Source: Bryum argenteum (taxonomy: Eukaryota > Streptophyta > Bryopsida > Bryales > Bryaceae). Taken from it: a DNA stretch of 64,000 nt. The first letter of the stretch is position 1; the number at the start of each line of letters is the position of its first letter. The notes beneath the pieces were generated by a model. The model worked only from the letters and a program-made list of their open reading frames with translations. It made no database searches and was not told where the DNA came from. The translations under genes were made by a program, and so were the position numbers. Of the stretch, positions 31,132 through 42,913 are shown piece after piece. The stretch is taken from the NCBI GenBank assembly GCA_037043015.1, contig CM073326.1, positions 9,742,345-9,806,344 on the forward strand, written 5' to 3'.

Positions 31132-34100
31132 AGGTTGAAGCACCCAAAACCGACCAAATAAGAGAGTTTGCAATTATCCGGGAGGAGGACTACTGAATGG
31201 TTATTTTTCCTGGGAGGGGAAATAGAAATCATGAAGAATGCCAATTTTTTGGAAAATTTTGGACCAATTTTGGAATTGATACAAATTTTTGAATGAAGAT
31301 TTTTACTTTTACACACAACCAACATATAGGTTTCCCTAAAACCGATCAAGTGAAGACATAATCCTCGCCTTCAATTTTTTCGAAACTGTCAAAAAAGAGA
31401 ACTACAAATTCGATAGCATATGTTCCTAAAACCGACTTAGGGATCACTAAAACCCGATCATACATGATGGTGTACTTGTCAAAAACTGATGCATGTAAGC
31501 ATCATCAAAAACCCCATTGACCAATTCAAACAAAAATCAGGTTTGAAAATGAGCGGTCATGGATGAAGCCCCTGATCTGCTTCTCCCAACCCTTGGACAC
31601 CGAACACGTGCCCACCTCCTTCATGTGTCATGGGATAATGCACTGGCAGAGTGGCCAACGGTCGAATTGGCGCCCGGTGGTGGGAGGGATGGCGTAGCGG
31701 GGAGAGCTGTATAGAAGTCGAAGGGGTGACAAATACGCCGGTCGGGAGAGGGAGTGTCGCATGTCTTATTGTCGAATGCTGCCGAGGGGGGGCGACCTCG
31801 AAGGCTCCGAAGTTTGATGATAGAGGTATCCCCAAGCTGCCTCGGTCGTGGGCTTGCCACCCCTGCGCCATCTCCGTGGCTCTGTACAATGCTTCCGGTG
31901 CCCTCCTTGCCTTGTCGCCTTCCCTCTGTGTCCTTGCCTCAACAGCTTGAATCGCCGCCTCTGCCCTTCGACGCTTGGATTCCTCTTTTTCGGCAGCCTT
32001 CAGCGCCCTCGCGTGTGCAGCCTGCGCGGCGCGGGCCTCCTTCGCAGCTCGAGCCTCCTCACGTTGGGCCGCTTTCTGGGCGCGTGCCTCAGCCACATCA
32101 ACTGCACGTATCTCCTTTGCCTTGCGCTCTTCTTCGCGTTCGATTTCTTTCCTCTTTCGTTTTTCTTCTTTTTCAGCCCTTGCGAGTTCCTTCTATCTTG
32201 CTGCTTGGGCTTTCGCTTCTTTTAGTTGCGCTGCTGCTGCTATGTACTCATCTGATGTGAGCATTATGCTCTTGCTAAAGTCGATGATGGGATCTCGATT
32301 TCGGGTACTACTGCGGGCTGCGACTGTGGGAAGAGTGAGGAACCTTGTTATGGAAGCCCTCTCGTCGACGCTCTCTTCGAAGCCCACTAGGTCCTCATCG
32401 ATGGGCTCATTCAGGGGGTCAAGTTCCACAAAGTAGTGGACAGCCTCCGAATCTGGGACCTCTGCGAAGTCTGCTTCAAGGTCCGGCACGTCCTCTGCAG
32501 GTGCGTCCTCCGAATCCCTATCTCCTTCTCCGTCGTTGTGATCTTCATGTCCCGCATGCATGGCTTCTCTCTCTTCCGGCCTTGAATCATCGTCACTCCC
32601 ATTAAATCCCTCGGGAGGAGCACAGTTATCTTTGTCCGCTCTGTCTGGAGGAGCGCTCGCCCCGTCATCCACCCTGTCTGGAGTATTGTGTCCAGTATTG
32701 TTGTTTGCGTTGCCCTGTCCTTCTCCACCGGTCCCTGCAAACGCCTCTGATGGCGTAAGTTGAGAGTCTACGACTCTTGCATTGAGGGGGAAGATGCCGG
32801 TGGCGCTGAAACCTTTGCAAATGTTGTTTTTTGACAGGGCCTTCTTCAGTGCCAAAGAAACCCACTGCGCCAATGTCTCCTTGGTTGCAGCCTCATCCAG
32901 ATGCCTGCTGCTCCAAAAATCGCGGTATTCCCTGAAGTGTTGCTTAAAAGGCTTGAAAACACTCACAACTAAGGGTTGCAATGCGTGTGACGCGTGTGCA
33001 GGAAGAGTCAACAAGTCAAGCCCAACTGCACTTGCCTCTCTAACCACATCCAATGTGACATGGCTATTATGCCCATCCAGAATCAGCAGGTGGCGGTTTT
33101 GAGGGGAGATGGCGCCAATCCTGCTCACACTACTAATGAAGTGAGAGATCCAAGCTGAGAATAGGTAAGATGTCATCCATGCTCTTTGCTGCATTGCCAT
33201 TGTGCCCCCCCCCTCACATTTTTCTATGTAGTTGTGTCTGAATCTCCTTCCACGAAAAATGTAGAAAGAAGGGATAGAGGTACCTGCTGCGTTTATGCAC
33301 ACTAAAACTAACAGCCACTCCCGCTGATTAGGTACTACGGTGTGGACACGGTGTGCTCCCTTCCTCGCGATTACAATTGCACCACCATTTCTGCCTGCTT
33401 GCGCCCCCGACTCGTCACAATTCCATATCCTCTAAGCTGAGTATTGATGCATGTCATATAAATGCTGTAGGTTGCTGTAGAAGCTCATTACATTCTCTTC
33501 ACATAGTCCTTTGGCACGGGCTAACTCCAATGCTTGAGAAACTCGAAGGGTCAAATCTGGATGCCTCTTCTTCCACCATCGCATCCAGCCATTGCCAGGA
33601 ATGCCATCTCGAAAGGGTGTCCATCGAGATTGTGTAAGCTCGTAGACCTTCATCCGCAACGCCGTCGGGCTCAAGCCATAGCCCCTATCGCACATCTGAA
33701 TAAGGTACTTCACAAGCTCCTCCTCCTCCACTGAGCTCAAAACAGTGGGCGGTCCTTTCTTCCTTGTAGTGCGAATACCATAGCACCACTCTCTAAAAGT
33801 GCTATATGGTATATTGAATGTTAAGGCTGCCTGCCTCATGCTCATCCCTCATCTATAGCTTCCAGTGCTTCCCGAAGTTGCTCGTCTGTCCACAGCCCTG
33901 TCTTTCTCCTCTGTCTCCGGCCACCCTACCTCTGACCCCCCCTCCCCGTGGAAACGTTGGCTGCGGGATTGAACATCGGCTCCTATGTTGTGATGTCATC
34001 TGCCTCGAAATGCAGGTGCCTACCACCATCCAGACTTCTCCGGCCTCGGTGCTGCCCACGCCTGCCAAAGTGCCGCCTTGGCACTTCACGATCGTCGCTG

Positions 34101-35216
34101 TCAATGAGATTGGTGTAAATCCTACATCCCGGATTGAAGGGTGCACGTCGCCTTGCCTGCCTTGAAGTCCGCAATATCCCCGAGTACGTTGGCCCCTCTC
34201 CAGACGCCCTCACCCGATTCGAAATCCCTCCCATCGCAGCACTTCCTGATGATTCTCCAAGACTCGGCCCATGGCGTGGACCTCCTCTTCCGCTGTTCCG
34301 GTGCTGCTGGATTCGCTCAAGGCTGGAGTAGTCCACCACCTGCGTCCCGATGGGCTCTTATTCATCGACGTTGCAGAAGCTGCCGTCACTGTCATGCGAA
34401 TTCGTGTCGAACTGCAGGTCGTCGGAGAAGTCCTCCTCACTTCCATGTCGGCTTCGCATTTCCCTCCCGAGAGCACCTTCCCTGCTCCGGTGTCAATCGG
34501 CTGCTCTGCCGCTTGATCCTCTTCAACCTTGCCTCGTCGCTACTGAATGTGGCCTTCTGCTCCTCGCCTGCTCAATGGCGCCTTTTTATCCTCGCCAACT
34601 GAATGTGGCCTTTTGCCTCTCACTAATCTCTCCCTCGACCTTGCAGTGACTAAAAAAATTTTGTTCTTTGTTGTAATGTTGTGTAGACAACATGTGCTTC
34701 TATACAGATTTGTAATCTTCAAAGCAGTGAGCTGTGACCTTTCAGATAATTTGGAGCAATGCACATGTTTTTGTGCCTCATTTGGAATTCATTAGATATG
34801 AATGTGCATAAAGGAAGAGAGTACAATCCGTCAAGTGCAAAACATAATCTTGATAATTAATATGTGTAGTAGGGAATATGGCAACTACCAATGGTTGCCC
34901 CTCTAAACACGGAAATCCAGTTTTCACCACCTCCATTTCAGCTAACCTACCTACCCACCACTTGGTAACACCTCCCCTAATTACCAATCGAGCTGTCATC
35001 CATTACAAACCTAAACCGTCATCTATTACAAATCAAGCGACCACCTATATCGGTTAATAAAGCCAACTTTTCTTCAACAACAATGCAATTTAATAATAGA
35101 CCACAAAGTTGGCCACTGACGCAGCTCGATGTGGCCACAGGTCAGCCACTTGTTAGTTTCTGTCCAAGTCTATTGATTGGTTTTGGGGACCCGATTGGTT
35201 TTGGGTGCTTCAACCT
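31132..35216 (-). mobile_element. pogo/Tigger-like (Tc1/mariner) DNA transposon, inactivated
   Basis: The ends are perfect inverted repeats of about 20 bp (AGGTTGAAGCACCCAAAACC at 31132, its complement ending at 35216). They are flanked by TA on both sides (31130-31131 and 35217-35218), the Tc1/mariner target duplication. The 4.1-kb interior carries a minus-strand transposase of the pogo/Tigger class, annotated separately. The element seems complete in structure but not functional. It sits in AT-rich intergenic DNA, and nothing suggests capture by a host gene. Confidence 0.85.
31557..33900 (-). pseudogene. Tigger/pogo transposase remnant
   Basis: Parts in order on the minus strand are: an N-terminal HTH with WTDEQLREALEAIDEG (33892-33846) continuing SMRQAALTFNIPYSTFREW; a CENP-B-like second HTH with VEEEELVKYLIQMCDRGYGL and WMRWWKKRHPDL; and a DDE core with RIWNCDESGA (first Asp), FYIFRGRRF and HLLILDGHNSH (second Asp). 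The third catalytic position reads HALQPLVVSVFKPFK, where the family has LQPLD, so the Asp is replaced by Val. After it come GFSATGIFPLNARV, an acidic stretch and an Ala/Arg/Glu-rich coiled coil. The frame has TAG stops at 33432-33434 and 32193-32195. One base is missing between IDEG and SMRQ, and there are further stops upstream in 33.9-34.0 kb, so it is a plain broken DNA transposase. Confidence 0.85.
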
Positions 35217-35867
35217 TATATGAACTTTTGTTATCAAGGATTGGTGCCCATAATCACAAATAATGGGCACGAGAGTGCCTGATTGGCAATATATAGTGGC
35301 TACTTCACTCCAAAGGTAACCACAATAAGCAGCATCCATATGGCCGAATAATGCGTAACCTCCATCACATGTTCGTGCAATAGCAATTTATTGACACTAC
35401 ATCCATCCTGTAACATGGTTATATATCTTTGCTTAATGGAGGGTTCTTGTACTATGGTCATCCATCTCTACTGAATGAACGCAGCCGTCTCCGCATGTGT
35501 ATCAACTGCTCAAAAAGTCCTCGACAAAAACAATTCTTAAACAGGAATTTATGAACTTGTGCACAAGCTAAAGGTGAATGTTGTTGAAAATAGAAGATAT
35601 ATGCAATTATAAGAAAGTCATTGTCATTTGGTGACATGACTGACATATGCAATTATGCACGCAATTTCTTCATTAGAGCTTCCTTTCACCTATATTCAGT
35701 TCGCATACCTATCGTTGATCTACATCCTGCGAACATATTTCAACAATCTAAGAGGCAAAAAGTCAAGCTTAAAATTGTTTGAGAAACAGAGCGGACTGAT
35801 GACATAGATCAAGGACCCAAGCTTTTATCATAGACCATGGACATTGTCCTAAGCTCGGAGTGCACAC

Positions 35868-36313
35868 ACAAATTGACCCAAGTGTAGACCAAGCACACGA
35901 CTGACCCAAGCACAGACCAATCACACCACTAACGCAAGCACGGACCAAGCACACCACTACCCCAAGCACTGACAAAACACACCACTAACGCAAGCACAGA
36001 CCAAGCACACGACTGACCCAAACACGAACCAATCACACCACTAACGCAAGCACGGACCAATCACACCACCGACCCAAGTCGGGACCAAGCACGCGACTCA
36101 CCCAAGCACAGACCAAGCACACGACTCACCCAAGCACGGACCAAGCACACGACTCACCCAAGCACGGACCAAGCACACGACTCACCCAAGCACGGACCGA
36201 GCACACGACTCACCCAAGCACGGACCGAGCACACGACTCACCCAAGCACAGACCAAGCAAACGACTCACCCAAGCACGGACCAAGCACACGACTCACCCA
36301 AGGACGGACCAAG
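35868..36313. repeat. 28-bp minisatellite
   Basis: About 15 copies of a 28-bp unit are present, each made of CAAGCACACGACTCACC plus CAAGCACGGAC. The left half is diverged and the right half (36090-36310) is nearly uniform, so new copies were added on the right. Low-complexity frames across it are not genes. Confidence 0.9.
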
Positions 36314-36938
36314 CCCAAACACCGACGACGACAGGACGACTCAAATCGTAGACCACGATCTGACCATCGACAGACTCGACGGACTGCTGACACAATCGGC
36401 GAGAGCCGATGCGTTAGGGCGATACATGTCATACGACAACGCGTGACTACTAATAATTATATATTATATTTATACAGTATTGTCAGCATTTACCCCTTCA
36501 GTCTGGAAGGAAGAGCTTTCTCTGATCACCTAATTTGCACAATTCAACTGTGTTCTGACCTTCATCGTCTTCCATCAGCTGTTGCTAGCAAGTGAACAAA
36601 TACAGTGCTTCGCCGCTGTTTGATATTGTCAAGGTTAACAAGACATACTACGTGTCATGTCAATGAAATCCATATCGCAAGAATAGAAAACGGATGGCTG
36701 GGAATTCAGACACACGAGAGGTATACAATCGACTGATACAAGCCAAGGCATATTCTTGAACATTATCAAACGCACTTTGAAAATATGTCTTCCCAAAGAA
36801 ACTGATTCTGGAAAGAAAATCAAACATGTTGATTAGCAATTTAACAAAAAGGTGAATGTAAGTAGTCACAATTTTTAAAACTACATGACACTAGTATGAA
36901 TTGTGTTCTAAAATGTTGGCTGGAATTACATGTTTAAA

Positions 36939-36993
36939 AGGACATTTTAGACTGACGCCCAAAATAACATAGAACATAAGTCTAAAATGTCCT
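36939..36993. repeat. Perfect 15-bp inverted repeat
   Basis: AGGACATTTTAGACT is followed after 25 bp by its exact complement AGTCTAAAATGTCCT. It lies in AT-rich intergenic DNA and no gene is adjacent. Confidence 0.7.
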
Positions 36994-37386
36994 ATCAGAC
37001 ATACCCAAAAAATTAATTAAAAAAAAAGTAGTTTATAACTACACCTCTTGCACTCAAACTGACGCCTTACCCACAAAACATCTTCAAATTGGTCAAGATT
37101 TCTACGACTAAAACTAGACTCTGATTTGAATCTATCCCAAAAAATAAAGTTGAATTCTAATGGTGGATGGAGGATATATAGATCCTCAAACTTCATCCAC
37201 TTTTTCACTTTTTCCATTAAAAAAACATCATAGCCAATCCAATACCAAATTTATTTGTATAAAAAAGCATCCAACTAGAAAGTTGGAAACTATCTTCAGA
37301 TCATACTTATGTAGAAAAAATACTTACTTCTATAGAAAAAGTTCGTGAAAAACTTCTTTGTTTTCTCATGATTGGCTTGCTATGGT

Positions 37387-37622
37387 AACTACTAGAAAAT
37401 GGCACTAAAAGTGACAATTGTTATGACTTGACCGTAATGACACAAAGTGTCAGTTTTAATCGTGCTTTTGATAACATCAAAAACGATTATGATATTTGTC
37501 ACTTTTTCTTAGATTTTTTTGGGTCGTAATAAGCATACCATCCCCTAATAAATTGGTAAAAAATCAAGTTATTACGGTCAAGTCATTACGACCGTCACTT
37601 TTAGTGCCATTTTCTACTAGTG
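37387..37622. mobile_element. CACTA-type MITE
   Basis: It is 236 bp. The right end reads CACTAGTAGAAAATGGCACT on the complementary strand. The left end, AACTACTAGAAAATGGCACT, is its near copy, and the inverted repeats extend into TAAAAGTGAC. A 3-bp GGT duplication flanks it (37384-37386 and 37623-37625). CACTA termini with 3-bp duplications define the CACTA/EnSpm superfamily. There is no coding sequence. Confidence 0.72.
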
Positions 37623-38950
37623 GGTAAAGCATGCCCAATGTTTGAAATCTCCAAACCTAAAGATGTTGTGACTAGAATGCATGCCATTAATTCATACTTT
37701 ATTGTATGTGTCTTAAATGTTTACTACACAACCAAGACTTATATTGGGACCAACCCAAGTAATTTCGTTAAAAACGGACTTAGGATGAATATGTTATGGT
37801 ACTTCAAATTATCTGCCCTTCATCTAAAATGTATCAAAACCACCGTAGGGACGTTAAGGGGTTGTACCATCTAAATGTGGACGTTGTAAATTGATCTTCA
37901 CAACATGTCTGAGTTCAAAGCAAGGCTAGAATGTTAACCCTGAAGATCCAAGAGAGCCAAACAGACTTTTTGCTATTTTGTGCAGCCAAGATGGATTTTA
38001 AGTTAAATATAATAATAATTCCTCATAATTCTAATGGGTGCCTTTATACTACAAGGTGTATGTGCAAAAATTCGCTATGTGAAATTCCACTTTTTAAATT
38101 CTTAAACCCAAAATTTAGTTTTAAGCGCTAGTGAAGCAAAGATATACTTTTTACCTTTGACATTTTATTTTTATTTTTTCAAGTTTTATTTAATTGATTA
38201 TTATTATTACTATTTTTTATTTTTTTGGGATCAATTGGTCATGAGCAAATTCTAACTCAAATTTCCAAGTGACCCAAGTTGGAACTCTTACCAATTTTAC
38301 AAGGCATTCCTTATTATTTACGAGGGAAGCTTTGAAGCTTTTGGTATTTATACACTTTTTTCCTTTCAAAATTTGTGAGAATTTGAAATTCAAGATTGTT
38401 TTTGTAAATACTTTCGCTTAAAAATAAAAAACATGACCGTTCATTTTTTTGCTAAACCAATTACAATAAACACATTGCATGTTCTAGCTAGTTTTTTTTG
38501 TTTTAGACCTTCTTGTAGGAAGGAGTTTTATGAAGGTTTAAAAATCGAATGATTTTCTAGAATTTCACATGGGCAATCTCAACTTAGTTTTGAGGAGAAT
38601 GTTTTAGGTAACAATTATCAAGTTCCACTTCACACAAAGTAGACTATGTTTGCCTAAGAATGCACAAGAATAATTCCTAATTAACATTAGATGTTATTAT
38701 CTCACGATTGATGTTATTAGCTCCAAAAGTTACATTGTAGATGATAGTATCAATTGTAGAAAGCTTTGAGATGAAAAATGTGGAAAAATGGATGAATTTG
38801 AGGAGATGTATCTCCTTCATCCACCGTAAGGTTTTAACTATATGATATAACGATAAATTCCATTAACATTCATGTTTTATAGGGTAAAAGAGAGAATGAT
38901 GAGGATTTATATTAGAGAATTGAGCTTAAACTTGTCCCGACCCAAATCCA

Positions 38951-39086
38951 CTTTACACTACAAGGGGGACCAAGCCACTCAAAAATTCATTTTCGATTTA
39001 TCATGGTCACCCCTCTTGGCCAAGAGCCATGACCATGAAAATGATTTCAATTTTCTTGGTCATAGCTCTTGGTCCTTAGTGTAAAG
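38951..39086. repeat. Long imperfect hairpin / foldback
   Basis: Outer arms CTTTACACTA and TAGTGTAAAG enclose inner arms GGCCAAGAGCCATGACCATG and CTTGGTCATAGCTCTTGGTC with a short AT-rich loop. The inner stem of about 25 bp has few mismatches. It could be a small foldback element or a small-RNA precursor. Confidence 0.55.
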
Positions 39087-39469
39087 GGACCCCAAGTACA
39101 GTCGAATGGTCAATACTGGCGGTAGTGTCAAAATAAAGCTCTAGTACTCTTCACTCACATGTACATAATAGCTCCTCCATATAACAATACTATATACTCG
39201 CTGCAAACAATACATGGTGTCAATTTAGGGCATCCTTTTAGAAAAGACCTATATTTCCAACTTCAAAAATTCATAACTCACAATAGAAAAGTCCAAAAAT
39301 GATGATTCCAGCTTTATTCTAATTTTCCCCATACACAAAAATTCCATTCACTAGTAACATCACTGTAGTTTTTCCGCCATTTTTGGCCAACCTTGGTCTA
39401 AATGATATGGCAACCCGTAATTAAACAACTATTGTTAAAATTGACTTTCAATGTCACAAGGCCTATGCA

Positions 39470-39839
39470 TTAACCCTTAAACGCCCATGGGGTCTAAAAC
39501 GGGCAGCCCAAAATTGGATCACAGCATCTTTTGGACTTGGGCATCATGAATAGTGCACTTTTTGAACTTGGGCATCATGAATAAACCAATCAATGATGAG
39601 CTTGCAACCTCCTACAAGGTTATGTACAACCCCAACCTACCTACCACAATCCTTTCAAAGCACAAAATCATTCATACGAATTGTGATTTGAATTGTGAAA
39701 TTTCACTTTTTGAATGCATCACAAGAAGGTGACCAGTTTGACATCAAAATATAAGAGAAAAGTGGAGTACAGTGAGAGCTACAGGGAAGATTCCGTTGGA
39801 ATCAAGCCCCTCGGGCTTGCTTGGGCGTTTAAGGGTTAA
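39470..39839 (+). mobile_element. piggyBac-type MITE, copy 1
   Basis: It is 370 bp including TTAA at both ends. The terminal inverted repeat reads TTAACCCTTAAACGCCCA at the left, with its complement at 39822-39839. TTAA target duplication plus CCC...GGG ends are diagnostic of piggyBac. A small subterminal hairpin, CAAGCCC-CTC-GGGCTTG, lies just inside the right end. Inside, TTGGACTTGGGCATCATGAA is followed by a near-duplicate (TTGAACTTGGGCATCATGAA). It carries no transposase. Confidence 0.85.
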
Positions 39840-40079
39840 GTTCACCTGGCAGCACACCTTTACAACTCTAGTGGCACAGGAACGAAGGCGTGTGGCAAAT
39901 CCTCAATGGCGATCCAAGGGCTCCCCCATGAATGTGGGCATGGGCCTGAGCTCAGCCCCTCATAAAAAGCAGGTCCCAAAAATAATCAGTAGGGAACTGT
40001 AGCTCTAGAAAGTTTATGGCCATAAACTCAACTAACTAATAAAAATGGAAAGTAGAGGAAGAAGAAGCCCGCTTTATGC

Positions 40080-40570
40080 AGGGGAGGCAGCATGATGATA
40101 GCCTGGGCACACGCTCGTAGGGGAGAAATAAAGAGACCCCTCCAGCAGCCCCAGCAGGGCCAAAACCCCAGCCCTGCTTTTGGGGCGGGGGGGTAGGGGC
40201 CTCCAGATCCCCTGCTGGAGCTGCTGGTGGCAAGGCAGGGCCTTACCTCCAGCAGGGGGCCTCCCTGCCCGGCTGGAGCCCCGCCGACACAACGGGCACT
40301 TTTTTTTTCCTTTTTTAATTTAATTTTATTTTTTAAATTTTTTTTTTCTCTTCTACTGTGAGATTCCAAATTTCCAAAATTTAAATTTTTTTGGGGGGCA
40401 GCTGCCCCCCTTTTCGTCGCGGCCCCCTGCTGGACCGGCCTGCTGGCGCAGGGTCACACCGGCCCAGCAGGGGTGCCAGCCCACCAGCAATGCTGGCTGG
40501 ACTGGCTGGGCTGGTGCACCTTGGTGTGCCCAGGCCAATGGATGAGCAAATGGATGTCTGGTTGTTGTGG
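40080..40570. repeat. GC-rich island of CTGCTGG/CCAGCAGG motifs
   Basis: In AT-rich surroundings, this stretch carries many CCAGCAGG and CCTGCTGG copies in both orientations. They form overlapping hairpins, such as GGCCTCCAGATCCCCTGC near 40200 against GCAGGGGGCCTCC near 40252. A 100-bp AT-rich block with T and C runs splits it at about 40298-40398. Open frames on both strands here follow from base composition. The identity is unknown; a foldback or gene-derived repeat is possible. Confidence 0.5.
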
Positions 40571-41549
40571 CTGTGAGGAATGTCCCCACTCAGCCGTGCC
40601 AAATCTCACCAAATCCTGAAACCCCACTTCTTTTACTGTATCCTTGTGGGCCGTTCATACTATTTAGAGAGCTGCACTATTTCACATTTCCCACACCTCC
40701 ACTCCCACAACTTTTTGTGGGGAAAAGAGACACGACACTTGGGATTAAATTCACAAGATTTCTGGTGGTAAGCTAAAGAGATCCATTTCTGATTAGCTTG
40801 TAAAGTCGGTGCCTAGAGTTTACTATTTTGTAAGATGTGAGATGTGAATTTTATATTTTATATTTTATATTTTATATTTTGATAACACTAAATTTCACGT
40901 CTAGGTTTCCAACACACCCAATTTTTAACAAATCTTTGTATCTGAACAATCAAACACTAACCAATACTCATTAGATTCTTTAAAACTCTTCATGCCGCAC
41001 ATGCATGACCAAGTAATAATGACGATGACCACGTATGTTTGGATCGCCACGGACGGACACACTTGATTTGACCTTCTCCTCCTCCATGGCTTTTCAGTGC
41101 AAATGCTACATTCATCTTTGGTAGTCGTGGAGTCACCTACAAACATAGCCTTAACTATCTTCACGCATTGTATGAAACAAAAATCGTAACGGGTACGCCT
41201 TGACAACACCTTTGAATTATACTTATACTTACAAAGGATTACTTTGAACATACAGATAGAGGATTTCAACAAAAACCGCATTGAACTCTCGTTCTCATGC
41301 TTGTTTTTTAGTTAGTTCACGTATTTTTCAACTTAAGAACTTTTCACTTAGACTTAGTACAAGAGATCCATATTGAAACAATCTATGGTGCCAATGAGAA
41401 AGTCTAACTTACTTCATACTCTCAGATGAGATAAGAATTCGTTATGTCCCGTGGGCATATCATTAAGGGTAGGTCAAGTGGGCATTTTATTCAAGCCAAC
41501 CCTAGAAGGGTCTGGTGTTTTTATTTTTTTTAGGTAAGAATTCAGAAAT

Positions 41550-41918
41550 TTAACCCTTAAACGCCCTTGGGTCTGAAATGGGCAGCCTAAAATTGGATCA
41601 CATCATCTTTTGGACTTGGGCATCATGAATAGTGCACTTTTTGAACTTGGGCATTGTGAATGAACCAATCAATGATGAGCTTGCAACCTCCTACAAGGTT
41701 ATGTACCACCCCAACCTACCTACCATAATCCTTTCAAAGTACAAAATCACTCATACAAATTGTGATTTGAATTTTCAAATCTCACTTTTTCAATGCATCA
41801 GAAGAAGGTGACCAGTTTGACATCAAAATATAAGTGAAAAGTTGAGTACAGTGAGAGTTACAGGGAAGATTCTGTTGGAATCAAGCCCCTCGGGCTTGCT
41901 TGGGCGTTTAAGGGTTAA
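41550..41918 (+). mobile_element. piggyBac-type MITE, copy 2
   Basis: This is a sibling of the element at 39470 with the same TTAA borders, inverted repeats, right-end hairpin and orientation. By eye it is a little over 90 percent identical over its full length, so both arose from recent activity of one family. It is 369 bp and non-coding, and lies about 1 kb upstream of the ACR9-like gene. Confidence 0.85.
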
Positions 41919-42913
41919 AAACGTTGCGGCTCCTCAGAAATCCTTATACTTCAAAAACATAATGCTGTTCAAGAAATAGCCTCATTTCCCACATTCACAA
42001 TACCGGTTATGAATTTTCTACCCTATGTACGGCATCCCTCAATTAAAAACTCATATGGTGAGTGTGTATGTGGCTATGGTGAATTTTCAAAGCCAAAATG
42101 GGGAAAAAGTAAAAGTGAACTGGGGTGAGCGAAATCAGATCGTCTAACTGTTCATCATCTCTTCCACATGGCTTTGTGGCGCCTTCTCCTGGCCTCCCTT
42201 GCTTCCTTCCCTGCCTCCTGTTGCTCTCAAGGCCGCCACCCATTCCCTTCCCAGCCATTGCCTCGCCCGGGCCGCTTTTCTTTCCCTTCCACCGCCACCT
42301 TTCAAGCCCACTAACACAAACAATTGCTGCCTGAGTGCTCAGCTCCCCTACCGGAAATGCGGAAGGTGCAAGCGCAGTAGCGAATGGACATGGCCTGCTG
42401 CTTCGAAGGATCGGAGATTTGGAGACTACAACAGGTGGGAGTCGCGCTTCATCACTGGGCTGGCTTCGGCGAAGGAAACAACAATCAAGGCATCTTACAG
42501 CCTGCTTAGCCACCCTTTCTCCGTTATGGCCTGGATCCCTCGTTGCTGCTGACGACAATCGGTACATTACAACCTCTGTTTTCACTCTCCACTCAAATCA
42601 GGTCGCTGTATTTGTCGATTTTGGTCCTTGGAAGGGAGATCTCTTGGATTCAACATTCGCGAAAGAGTAGCAGCTTCTGATTGTGGTCATAGCAATCTCA
42701 TAGATAGGGCAACAACCTCTCGAGAGGGCGTATGTATCAATAGATTTTTTTTTCGTCTTAGTTCTGTTTTAGGTTCGAAATGGCTCAATGATTTGGTGCG
42801 AGTAGGTTCAAAAGTGTGTTTGGTTGTTAGTCTAATCGTGTTTTTTCTTCGTGTTTGATGCAGAGGAGGAGATTATTGGTTTTGTGTTTTTGGGAAATTT
42901 CAGAACGGTCGAA

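Noticed and set aside
31651-32436. Plus-strand frames over the transposase tail
   Set aside because: Mirror images of the Ala/Arg/Glu-rich minus-strand coding sequence.
34134-34649. Frames upstream of the transposase as extra transposon genes
   Set aside because: Overlapping low-complexity frames on both strands with no family match; an N-terminal extension is possible but not shown.
35769-36432. Coding frames across the minisatellite
   Set aside because: Translations simply repeat the 28-bp unit in shifting frames.
42043-42585. 180-codon minus-strand frame upstream of the ACR9-like gene
   Set aside because: It covers the probable 5' UTR of the ACR9-like gene and shows no domain.
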